This document shows, piece by piece, positions 26,610-36,329 of a stretch of 64,000 nt of DNA. This stretch comes from Maridesulfovibrio hydrothermalis AM13 = DSM 14728 (lineage in GTDB: Bacteria > Desulfobacterota > Desulfovibrionia > Desulfovibrionales > Desulfovibrionaceae): contig NC_020055.1 of the NCBI RefSeq assembly GCF_000331025.1, forward strand, positions 284,370 to 348,369, written 5' to 3'. The notes under the pieces are model-generated. The model saw only the letters and a program-made list of their open reading frames with translations, had not been told where the DNA came from and ran no database searches. Position 1 is the stretch's first letter; each line of letters begins with the position of its first letter. A program made the position numbers and the translations under genes.

Positions 26610-28738
26610 TCCGCCTCCCCTATAATTTCTTCAAGCAGTCCTTCCGTTTCCTGTTCAATGGCAAATATATCCGCTTTGATTTCGTCAAGCGTTCGCATGG
26701 GAATGGGCTTATAAAAATGTTTGGTAAAGGAAATCTCATAACCAATTTGCGTTTTGGAAGCGTCAATCCAGGCATCAGGTGTATAAGGCTGGACTTCTCG
26801 CTCAATGAAGGCGGCAATACCTCCATCTTCCAGAAGAGGCACCTGCTCCGAATCTCGAAGATTAGTATCCGGCTCGTATTCAACTACAATCTTTTTTCCG
26901 TCTATCGTCCTGTCATATAAACCGTAAAGCGGGTTAGGTTCAGCTTTTCCGGTCTTATGAATTTTTTTAATGACCGGTTCTGCGAACTCATCAACAACGG
27001 CAAGGTTAGCTTTAAGGAAGTTTTTACTTTTCGCAGGAAGTTTTACAGCCATTCCTTTGGCCTGTGATTCAATTGTTTTTAAAAAGTTATTGTAGTTCCG
27101 GTGAGGCCCTTCACCGATTTCAGCGGCAACGGCTTCGACAACTGAATAAAGAGCTGTTTCTTTGGCCTTGATACATAGCCGCTCGAATTGGCTCATATTT
27201 TTCTCGATTAGGGGTACAGATAAGCGTAGTGGACGTTCAACAATCACTTTCTGATACCCGAATGCCTCGTTGGTGAAAATTTTGGACTGCTCCGTTTCTC
27301 TGGGATTCATGATAAGATCGCAGATTCTCTGAATGTGATTTTCATTTAGTTCACAATTTTTCTTTCCCATGTTTTTACGCAAGGATTGATACCAGTCTGT
27401 TGCGTAGATAAGCTGAACTTTGCCTTTGCGTGTATCTGCTTTACGGTTTGTCAGTACCCAGATATAGGTTGAAATACCTGTGTTATAAAAAATATTTTCT
27501 GGTAAAGCGATAATCGCTTCAAGCCAATCGTTTTCAATAATCCAGCGACGGATATTGCTTTCACCCTGACCTGCATCACCTGTAAAGAGTGATGAACCGT
27601 TGTGAACCTGGGCAATGCGACTACCAAGCTTACTGCTCTCCTTCATCTTCATCAGCTTATTGACCAGGAACATCAACTGGCCATCACTGGAACGGGTGAG
27701 CATTTTGTATTCAGGCTCATCCCCATATTCCAGAATGAAGCGAGGATCTTTCAGATCGCTTTTCCCTCCCATTCGTTCAAGGTCGGTTTTCCAGCTTTTT
27801 CCATAGGGTGGATTGGAAAGCATGAAATCGAATTGATTAGACACAAAAGCATCGGCCGATAATGTTGAACCGTACTTGATATTTTCAGCTTCAGCACCTT
27901 CACCTTTAAGCAAAAGATCGGCTTTGGCGATTGCATAGGTTTCAGGCTGTACCTCTTGGCCGTAAAGATGAATTGAAACTTCCTTGCCTGCCTCTTTTGC
28001 AAGTTTTTGCAATCTTTCTTCAGCAACAGTCAACATCCCGCCGGTTCCGCAAGCTCCGTCATATACCAGATAGGTTCCCGACTCGATTTTGTCAGCAATG
28101 GGCAAAAAGATCAGGTCGGCCATCAGCTTTACCACATCACGAGGGGTAAAGTGCTCACCGGCTTCTTCGTTATTTTCCTCATTGAAGCGACGAATCAATT
28201 CTTCGAAGACAGTTCCCATACCGTGATTATCCAATCCGGGAAGTTTTTCGGTACCATCGGCATCAAGGACAGGTTTGGGGCTCAAATTGATACTTGGGTT
28301 CAGGTACTTTTCAATGAGTGCACCCAGAATATCGGCCTCAACAAGCGTCGGGATTTGGTTGCGGAATTTAAATTTGTCGAGAATTTCCTGAACATTGGGA
28401 GAGAAACCATCCAGATAGGCTTCAAAGTCCGCTTTCAGCTGCTGTACTTTAGCCCTGTTTTTCAGGTCTTTAAGCGTAAAAGGGGAGCTATTAAAGAAAG
28501 CCTCTCCGGATGCCTGACAAAGAGCAGCGTCTTGGTTGGCAATCCCTGCCGAATCGAGCTGCTTTTTCATGTTCAGGACAGCTTCTTTAGTCGGCTCAAG
28601 TAGAGCATCCAGTCGGCGGATAACAGTCATCGGCAAGATTACGTCACGGTATTTACCACGGACATACACATCTCTCAGGACATCATCTGCAATATTCCAG
28701 ATGAAATTTGTTATCGTATTATGGATACTGTAATTCAT
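26606..28738 (-). CDS. hsdM: type I restriction enzyme, M (N6-adenine methylase) subunit
   Basis: 710 residues, longer than the usual ~500-550. The N-terminal helical region is followed by the methylase: EHFTPRDVVKLM, SAM-binding motif I YDGACGTGGML (about 229-239) and catalytic motif IV SNPPYGKSW (NPPY). The extra C-terminal ~200 residues (after FGYQKVIVERPLR) occur in a known long HsdM subclass. It methylates adenine in the HsdS target. SD AAGGAGCAG precedes the ATG. It is the first methylase-operon gene after the HTH protein, and the TIGR02391 gene overlaps its end. Confidence 0.9.
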   Translation of the reverse strand: MNYSIHNTITNFIWNIADDVLRDVYVRGKYRDVILPMTVIRRLDALLEPTKEAVLNMKKQLDSAGIANQDAALCQASGEAFFNSSPFTLKDLKNRAKVQQLKADFEAYLDGFSPNVQEILDKFKFRNQIPTLVEADILGALIEKYLNPSINLSPKPVLDADGTEKLPGLDNHGMGTVFEELIRRFNEENNEEAGEHFTPRDVVKLMADLIFLPIADKIESGTYLVYDGACGTGGMLTVAEERLQKLAKEAGKEVSIHLYGQEVQPETYAIAKADLLLKGEGAEAENIKYGSTLSADAFVSNQFDFMLSNPPYGKSWKTDLERMGGKSDLKDPRFILEYGDEPEYKMLTRSSDGQLMFLVNKLMKMKESSKLGSRIAQVHNGSSLFTGDAGQGESNIRRWIIENDWLEAIIALPENIFYNTGISTYIWVLTNRKADTRKGKVQLIYATDWYQSLRKNMGKKNCELNENHIQRICDLIMNPRETEQSKIFTNEAFGYQKVIVERPLRLSVPLIEKNMSQFERLCIKAKETALYSVVEAVAAEIGEGPHRNYNNFLKTIESQAKGMAVKLPAKSKNFLKANLAVVDEFAEPVIKKIHKTGKAEPNPLYGLYDRTIDGKKIVVEYEPDTNLRDSEQVPLLEDGGIAAFIEREVQPYTPDAWIDASKTQIGYEISFTKHFYKPIPMRTLDEIKADIFAIEQETEGLLEEIIGEAE

Positions 28739-28752
28739 GTAGCTGCTCCTTA

Positions 28753-28950
28753 CTATTTGTTATCTTCCCCTGCCGCACCACCAGCCTCAACCCATTTATC
28801 AACCTGTTCTTTTTTGAACTTCCACAGGCGTCCCATGCGATGAGCGGGCATGCCATGCTTATCTATCCACTTATAAACGGTGTCTTTACTGATCCCGAGG
28901 TATTTACATATTTCATCTACTGACAACCAGCGATCATTTATTTCTGCCAT
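28753..28950 (-). CDS. excisionase-family helix-turn-helix protein
   Basis: 65 residues forming a single MerR/excisionase-type winged helix: WLSVDEICKYLGISKDTVYKWI then AHRMGRLWKFKKEQVDKWV. Such small proteins bind DNA as architectural or regulatory factors. It starts ~100 bases after a strong promoter (29053-29080) and ends 14 bp before hsdM, so it is probably the first gene of the restriction operon and may control it. It could also be a leftover excisionase of the island. Confidence 0.8.
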   Translation of the reverse strand: MAEINDRWLSVDEICKYLGISKDTVYKWIDKHGMPAHRMGRLWKFKKEQVDKWVEAGGAAGEDNK

Positions 28951-29052
28951 GTCTCATACTCCTCTTGGGGACTATTGCATTTTGCTATGACCTCAACAGA
29001 GGCAGTTAAAGAGGGCTGCAAATACAGCACTCCCACATTAATTCACCCTATA

Positions 29053-29080
29053 AATATACTAAAAGAAAGCCGGAAGTCAA
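29053..29080 (-). promoter_or_regulatory. sigma-70 promoter for the HTH-hsdM operon
   Basis: On the minus strand TTGACT (29080-29075) and TATATT (29058-29053) are separated by 16 bases. Both hexamers are near consensus, and the -10 is ~105 bases before the ATG of the HTH gene. The following leader contains GGAG before the start. No operator is obvious. Confidence 0.6.
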
Positions 29081-29114
29081 ATGTTCTTTGCCGATTTAAG
29101 CCGATTTCGTTTTA

Positions 29115-29612
29115 TTATGCTTGATTCCACTGGCCAGAGGCTACCCGTTGCCCGTTGTGGCCGAGGTCGTAATGGTACAGCCAAACTGGCCGGATCTGGT
29201 TTTCTGAACTGACCGTCACCAATACCCGCCGGTACATGCTGCGGCCGTCCGGGTTGAAACCCTCCAGTCGATCAATGGGCGGCAAGTCAAAAGCCGGATT
29301 GGCAAAGGTCATCAGTTCCCCATGGACCAGATCCCAGTCACCGTCTGGTTGTGCCATGGCATTTCCCGACAGCTCTGCGGAGTTCTGTGTTCTGGCATCG
29401 GCAATTGGATCTGCGGTTCCATGAGCCAATATGCAGGTCTCGGGCACTTCCAGAGCTGGGAATCCGGCTGGCAGGTGATAGAGCCTGCCCCATGTGGTGG
29501 CCGGTTCAATATTGACGGCCCGGCTGCAGAACCGGTCGTGGTTCCAGAATCCCCGCTTCAGGGTTCCGTAAACAAAGAGACGGAGATATATTTCGTTGTC
29601 AGTTTTATTCAT
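29115..29612 (-). CDS. gamma-glutamylcyclotransferase (AIG2)-like protein
   Basis: 165 residues. LRLFVYGTLKRGFWNHDRF at about 11-29 is the signature opening of the AIG2/GGCT fold, and the C-terminal half has the VLVTV...WLYHYD strands expected after the catalytic Glu region (DRLEGFNPDG). The family opens gamma-glutamylamine bonds to 5-oxoproline. With the amidoligase and class II amidotransferase encoded upstream, it probably makes or breaks amide links to glutamate in the same pathway. Its ATG overlaps the upstream stop by 4 bp. Confidence 0.75.
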   Translation of the reverse strand: MNKTDNEIYLRLFVYGTLKRGFWNHDRFCSRAVNIEPATTWGRLYHLPAGFPALEVPETCILAHGTADPIADARTQNSAELSGNAMAQPDGDWDLVHGELMTFANPAFDLPPIDRLEGFNPDGRSMYRRVLVTVSSENQIRPVWLYHYDLGHNGQRVASGQWNQA

Positions 29613-30406
29613 GCATTCACTCCTTCAGGTAAGGTTCCTTTTCGTTCCTGACAGACAAATTTAAAGGGGTGACTCTGCCACTCCTTGAGGTTTTCATGGC
29701 GGAATGTCAGCATGGTCAGCGGCGGTATTTCCAGTTCCCGCCAGCCCCGCAGGTCATCCAGAGCGGCTTCTATGTATTCCGCTTCCGAGGCATAGAGCAC
29801 TGCCCGGTGTTTGCGGCTGTAACGCAGCGACAGCGGCTTGTTGCCCTTGAGGACGGTAATAGTCCCAGGGTCGAGCCGTGAGGCCAACACGGCGCTCATT
29901 TGGCCCCGACACAGACGCAGGGCTTTGCGGAAGCCTCTGCCGTCGATATTTCCATCGGGAGCGAAACGGTCGGCCAGCCTGAAAAGCAGTTCGCTGTCCA
30001 CTTCGGCATAGCGCGGCAGGCCAAGCCTCCGGAACAGATAATCGGCGTTGTAAATGGTCCCGTTGTGAGTGCCGATAATGATTCCGGCACGGATGGGATG
30101 GTTGTTTCGACTGTTCGCTTCACTGCCACGGGTCCGCCAGCGGGTGTGCCCCATAAGAATGGTGGTGTGGTTATTCACCTGTTCCATCAAATCATGGAAG
30201 GCGGTTTCTTTCACCAGCCTGTGTGCTCGGATTGGACGTTTGAAAAGTCCGTAATCGCCATCAGTTTTTAGCCAGGCCATTCCGCTGGCATGGGGGCCGC
30301 GCTCCTCACTGCAGAGCAGCATACGGATAAACAGCTCGTTAAGATACTCACGCTCAGCTATCCTGCGTCGTTTTTTGCCGAAGATGATACCTACTTGTCC
30401 GCACAT
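29609..30406 (-). CDS. class II glutamine amidotransferase-like protein
   Basis: 265 residues beginning [10 protein letters not shown]: after removal of Met, Cys2 is the N-terminal nucleophile of the Ntn amidotransferase fold. Further hallmarks are GHTRWRTRG, NNHPIRAG and GTHNGTIYN. These domains hydrolyse glutamine to release ammonia for a synthase, here probably the amidoligase encoded just upstream. SD GGAGG lies 7 bases before the ATG, and the gene overlaps the previous one by 16 bp. There is no fused synthetase domain. Confidence 0.8.
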   Translation of the reverse strand: MCGQVGIIFGKKRRRIAEREYLNELFIRMLLCSEERGPHASGMAWLKTDGDYGLFKRPIRAHRLVKETAFHDLMEQVNNHTTILMGHTRWRTRGSEANSRNNHPIRAGIIIGTHNGTIYNADYLFRRLGLPRYAEVDSELLFRLADRFAPDGNIDGRGFRKALRLCRGQMSAVLASRLDPGTITVLKGNKPLSLRYSRKHRAVLYASEAEYIEAALDDLRGWRELEIPPLTMLTFRHENLKEWQSHPFKFVCQERKGTLPEGVNA

Positions 30407-30732
30407 AGCTCATCCTCCTTTTCAAAGGTCTCGTTTGGCAGAATATCTATGAAGGCATCATCCGGCAGGAATTCCACCAGCCCATACTTGGCCAGCGTGG
30501 TGAGAAACTCGGCTGCGGCTGCTTCCGGATTTTCTGGCAGTTTGAAATTCCGTTCTGTTTCGATCTTCCCGAGCACACCGAGCATGTAATCCCGGGTGGT
30601 TGTGGCGATGGTAAAGGGTGTCTGGCCCTTCATGATTTCCACCAGCTCAGCGCAGTTTTTACCATTAAGAGCGATGCCGTCAGCCTGCAGCGGTTCGCCG
30701 TCCAATGTCGCCCCGTGGATCAGTATCTTCAT
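30391..30732 (-). CDS. unknown protein of the amidoligase operon
   Basis: 113 residues, acidic, no recognised family. It opens with a short beta-like segment and ends with an acidic [10 protein letters not shown]. It sits between the amidoligase (4-bp overlap) and the amidotransferase (16-bp overlap), so it is co-translated with them. It could be a small partner or substrate of the amidoligase; the sequence shows neither. Confidence 0.6.
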   Translation of the reverse strand: MKILIHGATLDGEPLQADGIALNGKNCAELVEIMKGQTPFTIATTTRDYMLGVLGKIETERNFKLPENPEAAAAEFLTTLAKYGLVEFLPDDAFIDILPNETFEKEDELCADK

Positions 30733-31691
30733 GATTCACCTCCTGAAATAGAAAGGCCGGGATTAGACCCGGCCTCTGTGGTTTGAATTGTGTTTTCAGC
30801 TTCATCCGGTTTGGGACGACCATTTTTAAAGGCCGCATCACCGGGCATGTTTTTCATCAGGTGCAGTCGGGCAGTTTTAAACTCATCCCCGATCAAACCG
30901 AGGTGGAGCAGAAAAACCCGGAAGTCATACTTGGCGCTTTGAGGATTAAAGTCCCGCTTGCGGCTGGAGGCTGCCCGACCGTTCAATGCCTTGGCAGCAA
31001 TGGCCAGACAAAATTGCAGGTAAGCCTTGATTTTTCCGGCATGCAATGTTGCCTCGAACCAGCGGAACTCCACCGTGCCCCGATACCAGACATTGTGCAG
31101 GTTGACACCGTGATAACGTGAGCTGTCGTAATGCTGGGGTTGATTATTATGGTAGCCGTACCAGATACGGTTCAACTCGGCTTTGCTCTTTGGGCGTTGT
31201 CGCTCAATACTCTGAATCAGCTCATCACTGACCGGTCTGGTATAACGGCGCAGGCGCTCCCGGTTGATCCCGAGGGCATGAAGGATGAGTGGTTCCTGCT
31301 TGTAAACCACCTTGGCAAGGTTGCCCAGTTTGCGCCCGTCAAAGGGCTCGGCATCGATGTGGATGTGGATACCACATTGTCTGTTGATTTTGCCCCCGAC
31401 TCTGCGGATAGCCCGAACAACTTCCTGCAGCTGCTCCAGGTCGTTATAGGTCAACACCGGGCTGACTATTTCAGCTCGCAGATTGGATGGCACGTTTGTC
31501 AGCGAAGCGTCGTTGACCACCTTCCATTTCCGTCCCAGCAAATCTTCCACTTCCCATGGGTCGTAGCAGGTTGGTGCTCCGATATGTCTTACATGTCCTC
31601 CAACCACCGAGTGGATGGCCCAGGCAATCTGCTCCCGGGTGCGTTTTACGGTTTCAATCTCGATCCCGTATCTCAACTCTCTTAAATCCAT
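30729..31691 (-). CDS. amidoligase (COOH-NH2 ligase, glutamine-synthetase fold)
   Basis: 320 residues. RYGIEIETV near the start, RAEIVSPVL, and [13 protein letters not shown] are the metal-binding and nucleotide-binding motifs of the amidoligase_2 family; [15 protein letters not shown] matches the later conserved arginine region. Amidoligases of this class form amide bonds using ATP and were proposed from genomic context (Iyer, Aravind and colleagues) to act with AIG2-like and class II amidotransferase proteins, often in phages. The same trio is found here. The C-terminal ~50 residues are low-complexity. SD GGAGG precedes the ATG. Confidence 0.75.
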   Translation of the reverse strand: MDLRELRYGIEIETVKRTREQIAWAIHSVVGGHVRHIGAPTCYDPWEVEDLLGRKWKVVNDASLTNVPSNLRAEIVSPVLTYNDLEQLQEVVRAIRRVGGKINRQCGIHIHIDAEPFDGRKLGNLAKVVYKQEPLILHALGINRERLRRYTRPVSDELIQSIERQRPKSKAELNRIWYGYHNNQPQHYDSSRYHGVNLHNVWYRGTVEFRWFEATLHAGKIKAYLQFCLAIAAKALNGRAASSRKRDFNPQSAKYDFRVFLLHLGLIGDEFKTARLHLMKNMPGDAAFKNGRPKPDEAENTIQTTEAGSNPGLSISGGES

Positions 31692-31876
31692 TCATAGCCT
31701 CCGTTTTCGGTTTCTAACTCGTTGCAGGGCTTTGTTTTAAGCCTTCTGCTTACACTATGAATGAATGCTTCTTTCTCGGCAGAAAGCAAGTAGAAGAACA
31801 GCTTAAAGCGACATTTAACACCTTTATTTTCAATATGTTACGAACTATGCGCAAATTCGGGATATGTATCAAAAAG

Positions 31877-31923
31877 AACGCCCCGGAAGCGTGTGGGCTC
31901 TCCGGGGCGTTGGCTGTTTTTTT
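31877..31923. terminator. bidirectional rho-independent terminator
   Basis: Perfect 11-bp stem 31877-31887 with 31901-31911 (AACGCCCCGGA/TCCGGGGCGTT), followed by GGCTGTTTTTTT on the plus strand and by CTTTTTGAT on the minus strand. It lies 16 bases after the last tail-region gene on the minus strand, so it ends the phage-remnant operon and separates it from the amidoligase genes. Confidence 0.8.
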
Positions 31924-31938
31924 ACGGATTGGATGGAC

Positions 31939-32196
31939 TCAGAAATCAGAGGCTCCGCCAGTAATTAAACTGGTGTGAAGCTCTTTTATTTGCGATTCAT
32001 CCCGTTTTATTTTTTCGAGGAAGGCGGTACAGGCTTCGGCCTCATCGAGGAGTAATCCCAGTTCGCCCTCCAAGCGGCTCAATCTGTGGTGCAGGTTTTC
32101 GATCAGGTTGAAGGAGTGATCCCGGACCAGGCTTTCCCGTTTTTCCTGTGGAGACGGGATGAATTCCGTCATCCCGCCACGGCGCTTGACTATCAT
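31939..32196 (-). CDS. small coiled-coil phage-region protein
   Basis: 85 residues. The middle (about 28-75) is a heptad-like helix (NLIENLHHRLSRLEGELGLL), suggesting a coiled coil. A GGAGG sits before the ATG and the gene follows the large tail protein by 13 bp, ending at the terminator, so it is the last tail-module gene. Its size and place suit a tail-fibre chaperone or attachment protein, but no family is recognised. Confidence 0.6.
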   Translation of the reverse strand: MIVKRRGGMTEFIPSPQEKRESLVRDHSFNLIENLHHRLSRLEGELGLLLDEAEACTAFLEKIKRDESQIKELHTSLITGGASDF

Positions 32197-32209
32197 TTTA
32201 TCTCCTCCC

Positions 32210-35200
32210 TCAGCTCAGAGTTGCACCGAGGGTGTGAATCCTCGGGTAGGTCAATACGGTTCCGGTCATTTCAGCCTTGTAACGCACCTTGTTGCCCGAC
32301 GGATCGTCGAAAGTTCTGACAAGGGTGTATTCCGTCCAGTCCTCATCAATGGGCCGGGTATTGTCAATGGTCATAGCCTCCCACGTTTCTCCACCGTCGT
32401 TGGAGGCAAACCACTGCAAACTGGTACCGCTGGGAATATCCATCTGGGTATAGACCTTGGTGGATTCCACGCCCTGGGTCAGTTCATTTTCGCGGGTCAG
32501 ATAGGTTCCGGAGGTTTTGTTGAGGTAGCCGATCAGGTTGACATCCCGGAAATTAAGGGCCGGAGTGTCGTTGCCCATGCCGGTACTGAAACGAGCACGA
32601 ACCAAAATATTGTCGGCCAGATTGGGCAGACGCTCTTCCTCGGCCGGGACGACGGAATCCCATGTGAGACCGCCATCAGTGGAGTATTCCCAGATCAGGT
32701 GTGTTCCTTCCGGTATGGCTGAGTATTCATCGATATTAAGATCTGAAAACTGCACCCCACTGATTGGCTGAAATTGAACTGTTCCTTCGTTTTCAAACTC
32801 ATAGCCGTAGAGCTTCATAGTAAGGTCGGAACCGTTGAGCGGAGTCCAGGTTTCGGCATTGGAGCTTTCCAGAAGCACACCTTCGGCATATGTCTGACGG
32901 GTAATAATTCCCTGACGGCCGGTTTTGCCAAGGGTGGCTGTGCGCACCTTGTAATTGGTGCTGTTGGTCAACAGAACCACAGCGTAGCTGGTATTTGCCT
33001 CAGCATAGAACGGATCATCAAAGGTTATCTTGGTTTCACCACCAAGATTAATTTCAGAAGGAGCGATTACCTTTTCTGCCAAAACAGCGTCGTTTGGCAA
33101 TCCGGTGGTGACGCCTCGAATCTGAACCGTTACCGGAATGGATGCATCCCGCTGAGTGAATTGAATGCCCACCGCCGACAGAACCCGGTTTTCTGTAAAA
33201 CTGAAAGTTTGCGCCAAGGGATCGCGACGGAAAAAGATGGTGCGGGTTCTCCAGACGGTACGCACCACAGGCACACGGACAATGCGGGTAATGATATTGG
33301 TCTGGATAAACCGCTGGATACGGGTGATCACCAGCGGATCATTGATCTGCAGGCTGGCCCGGGCGGTGTACTGACCGTCCGTCATTTCAACAATACGATT
33401 ACCGTTGCGAGATTGTGTCGGCACCGTGAAGGAGGCGGTAACTCGTCCGGCATCATCGCTGACAAGATTGCTGGCCATGACACGCCCGTCACAGCGCAGG
33501 ACAATGCCTGAACGGTCCGGAGTGAAGTTAATCCCTGTCGCCGCAATGCCAGTCTGGCCACGGCGGCCTATATTGGGCGTGACCTGCAGCATGGCAGGCG
33601 GCTTCTCAAATACCGCATAGGGGTTGATATTGCGCTCTTCAGACCAGTCACTCTGTTCGAGTACAACCTGTTCTGAGCCCGGCAGAAGGGCCAGACTGCC
33701 AAAAAGGCTGGCATCGCTGGCAGCCAGATCCACTTCAAGGGGATTGGAGATGGCTGTGCGGTCAGGAGAGGCAAATTTGCCCAGTTCATTGACCCGGGCA
33801 TCCCATTCAGCGTGGTAGATATCCGACTGGGCTGTATTGGAAAAGTCATCCGAATAGATGCCTTTTTTCGACTGGGCATCGCGGTTTTGCAACTCGTTGT
33901 TCATCTGATACTGGGCATCGTTGTATTTCAAGTCCTCCACATCTTTGATAATGTCGTGAATCTGATCCATGGTGATGCGGGTAAGCCCGAAATTACGGAT
34001 GGTCATATCGGTTGAGTTGGGCGGACAGTCTATGCTGCAAAGCCCCAGCGTGTTTTCAGGAACAATGGGCAGTTTCGGAAAATCAGCCGGTGCACCTTCC
34101 AGTCTTTTGAATTCCCGGGTGGTGGCGTAGATGATGTCCTTGCGGCCGAGATAGTAGTCATAGTCGATACTGCAGTTGGAACCATCGACCGGTTCATCAC
34201 CAAGAGTTCCGCGTCCAAAATTGATCACATTGAGATTGCCCAATTCGATCTGTGCTGTAGACATCGAAACCGCAGCAGAGCTACTCGCCGGAGGGTTGGA
34301 TGCAATCGGTTCCTCCACCCCGTCATCAATATAAGAGATAGCTTCACTGCCCAGTTCCTTGATGCGCTGGAAATCAGTTCTCGAACCGTTTGTTGTAGCG
34401 CGATAAACCCGATAACCGCTGGCTCCGTTTACCGGAAGCCACGAGAGTTTATTCATCTCTCCAGCCAACGTCATTCTTGAAAGGACACTGCCGGAATCGA
34501 AGGCAGTTTCACCTGAGCTGTCAAAAGCAGTCACAGCATAATAATATGATCCGACAACCGGATGTGCCGTTACGCCGAACCATCCGCCGTCAACATAGTC
34601 TTCGCCCTTGAACATCTGCTTAGTGTAGGTCCAGCGAACCGTATAGGTAGTGCCGATGGCTGGTTCATTGCCGGAGCCGATCCAGTCTAGATGGTTACCC
34701 GACTGCTGCCAGTCGATGCCTTCCTGAAAAATAGTGGCTCCCTGACTGACTTCCAGAATATCAACAACCGGATTGGGATCGAGAAGATCTTCGCCTCCAC
34801 CCACAGATCCACGGGTCACATTGGAGGTGATTTCCACAATGGCTTCCACCTGTGTGGTTTCCTTGAGGGGAGTGGAATTGACCGGATAGCGACGTTGACT
34901 GATGTTATAAGTCTTCTGCTCACCGCGAACCGATTTGGTGGCCACTGATTTAGGAACCAATGTCGAAGTAGGCAGATCGCGCTGATGACGAAACCCCTGA
35001 ATATAAGCTCGGCCTGCATTGGTGATCACTTCCACATCGGTGTCATCCACCGCGCCGATAAAGCTGTCAAAACCGTTGACCAGATAGCTGCCTGCCTGAT
35101 CGAAGGTACGCTCGGCAAGGTTCTGCAACAGCGAATTGAGACCTTCGGTAGCAGCAAAAGAGAGCTGATCCTCGGTGATGGAAGAAACAGTAATCCAGCT

Positions 35201-35770
35201 ACCGGGCAGTGTACCCAGCAGATCACGCAGATAGAGGTTTGACTTTTCCTGCACGGTGGCTGTGACATCACCGGTCTCCCGATCAAATTTATAAATGGGC
35301 ACCACCTTGCGCTCAATCACATTATTGGGAAGCGTCAAGCCGGTTGTGTCTGTAGTTTTCAGGGCCAGAATCCATTTTTCACGCTCCGCAGTGGGCTCGC
35401 CCGTGGCCGGATTTATAAGTGACGGGTCCTGTGTATAGCCGTAATTGTATTTTAGGAGTTCGACATAAACATAGTCAACTCCGCTGGTGGTAGCAGGATC
35501 GTAGGTTAGAGTGGCACCATCCACCGATTCAACATAGCCATCGATATAGATCATCCCCGGCGTCAGGGTCAGCACATTATCCTGTACCGTCACACCGAGT
35601 CCGCTGAGGATTGCCCCCTCTTTGAAAAGGATATCAGCAATCTTTCGGCGTTCGAGATTGATCAATTCCTGTTGCTCGTTCAACTCCGAATCCAGCAGAT
35701 CCCTGTCCTGATGGTAGCGTATGCGTTTATAGTTTTTGGTGGGATCAAATGTATCTCTTGAAATACTCAT
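32210..35770 (-). CDS. large phage baseplate/tail protein (DUF4815-like)
   Basis: 1186 residues. The N-terminal ~350 (opening with DTFDPTKNYKRIRYHQDRDL) resemble the DUF4815 family of contractile-tail phages. A fibronectin III-like module follows at about 395-475 (YYYAVTAFDSSGETA and GYRVYRATTNG), then beta-rich repeats and an Arg-rich stretch RIVRVPVVRTVWRTRT around 815. The C-terminal third is beta-sandwich-like, as in adhesive tail proteins. It is the longest gene of the tail remnant, with SD GGAGG before its ATG. No truncation is visible, so this part of the module may still be functional. Confidence 0.65.
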   Translation of the reverse strand: MSISRDTFDPTKNYKRIRYHQDRDLLDSELNEQQELINLERRKIADILFKEGAILSGLGVTVQDNVLTLTPGMIYIDGYVESVDGATLTYDPATTSGVDYVYVELLKYNYGYTQDPSLINPATGEPTAEREKWILALKTTDTTGLTLPNNVIERKVVPIYKFDRETGDVTATVQEKSNLYLRDLLGTLPGSWITVSSITEDQLSFAATEGLNSLLQNLAERTFDQAGSYLVNGFDSFIGAVDDTDVEVITNAGRAYIQGFRHQRDLPTSTLVPKSVATKSVRGEQKTYNISQRRYPVNSTPLKETTQVEAIVEITSNVTRGSVGGGEDLLDPNPVVDILEVSQGATIFQEGIDWQQSGNHLDWIGSGNEPAIGTTYTVRWTYTKQMFKGEDYVDGGWFGVTAHPVVGSYYYAVTAFDSSGETAFDSGSVLSRMTLAGEMNKLSWLPVNGASGYRVYRATTNGSRTDFQRIKELGSEAISYIDDGVEEPIASNPPASSSAAVSMSTAQIELGNLNVINFGRGTLGDEPVDGSNCSIDYDYYLGRKDIIYATTREFKRLEGAPADFPKLPIVPENTLGLCSIDCPPNSTDMTIRNFGLTRITMDQIHDIIKDVEDLKYNDAQYQMNNELQNRDAQSKKGIYSDDFSNTAQSDIYHAEWDARVNELGKFASPDRTAISNPLEVDLAASDASLFGSLALLPGSEQVVLEQSDWSEERNINPYAVFEKPPAMLQVTPNIGRRGQTGIAATGINFTPDRSGIVLRCDGRVMASNLVSDDAGRVTASFTVPTQSRNGNRIVEMTDGQYTARASLQINDPLVITRIQRFIQTNIITRIVRVPVVRTVWRTRTIFFRRDPLAQTFSFTENRVLSAVGIQFTQRDASIPVTVQIRGVTTGLPNDAVLAEKVIAPSEINLGGETKITFDDPFYAEANTSYAVVLLTNSTNYKVRTATLGKTGRQGIITRQTYAEGVLLESSNAETWTPLNGSDLTMKLYGYEFENEGTVQFQPISGVQFSDLNIDEYSAIPEGTHLIWEYSTDGGLTWDSVVPAEEERLPNLADNILVRARFSTGMGNDTPALNFRDVNLIGYLNKTSGTYLTRENELTQGVESTKVYTQMDIPSGTSLQWFASNDGGETWEAMTIDNTRPIDEDWTEYTLVRTFDDPSGNKVRYKAEMTGTVLTYPRIHTLGATLS

Positions 35771-35785
35771 GTTCTTTACCTCCGG

Positions 35786-36319
35786 TTATATTTTGATGAT
35801 CCCGACCAGTTCCACGCGGGTATCGGAAATCTTGTTGAAATCTGGAATGTTTTTCACTTCGTACAGGTATCCGGGACGCAGCACCTCACCGACCGGGTTG
35901 GAGTCCTGATGAAAGACGCCGCCCATGGCCAGATCACCGCTCACACTGGCCACATATTCGACGTCTCCGCCAAAGAAGCCGTATTCCCGGATGGTGATGC
36001 CGTTTGCCTCGGCCTCGTCAAAGCGGAAGAAAATGCCGATAGTATTGGTCTCTTCTCCAGTCTCCAGATAGCGGACACCGTTGACCACCAGCGCACCTTC
36101 GGCATCCTCCTTGAGGAAAGTCCGTTTGTAGTAACGCTTGCGGGCGCGTTCGTTTTTAAGTGCCGTTTGCTCGATATCCGGTGCCGGTGGGTTTTGCGGA
36201 TCGGTGAATGTTCCATCTCCGTCTCCGATAGCACAGTGCGTGATTCCTTCTACTGCCTGTCCCATTAAAAGTTTTGCCGTCAATACACGGCCCGATTTGA
36301 CTATGAGTCCCAATGCCAT
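35786..36319 (-). CDS. phage tail-collar fibre-like protein
   Basis: 177 residues. The opening (LIVKSGRVLTAKLLMGQAVEGITHCAIGDGD) resembles the N-terminal domain of phage tail-collar fibre proteins, where a GDG loop follows two beta strands. It continues with beta-rich sequence (ITIREYGFFGGDVEYVASV). It would sit at the baseplate and link to the large protein encoded 15 bp downstream. SD AAGGAGAAG precedes the ATG. Family resemblance is moderate. Confidence 0.55.
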   Translation of the reverse strand: MALGLIVKSGRVLTAKLLMGQAVEGITHCAIGDGDGTFTDPQNPPAPDIEQTALKNERARKRYYKRTFLKEDAEGALVVNGVRYLETGEETNTIGIFFRFDEAEANGITIREYGFFGGDVEYVASVSGDLAMGGVFHQDSNPVGEVLRPGYLYEVKNIPDFNKISDTRVELVGIIKI

Positions 36320-36329
36320 GGTCTTCTCC

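Noticed and set aside
28007-28603. 198-codon plus-strand frame
   Set aside because: It lies entirely antisense to hsdM, which has clear methylase motifs in its own frame.
32774-33511. 245-codon plus-strand frame
   Set aside because: Antisense to the large tail protein; no domain or ribosome site.
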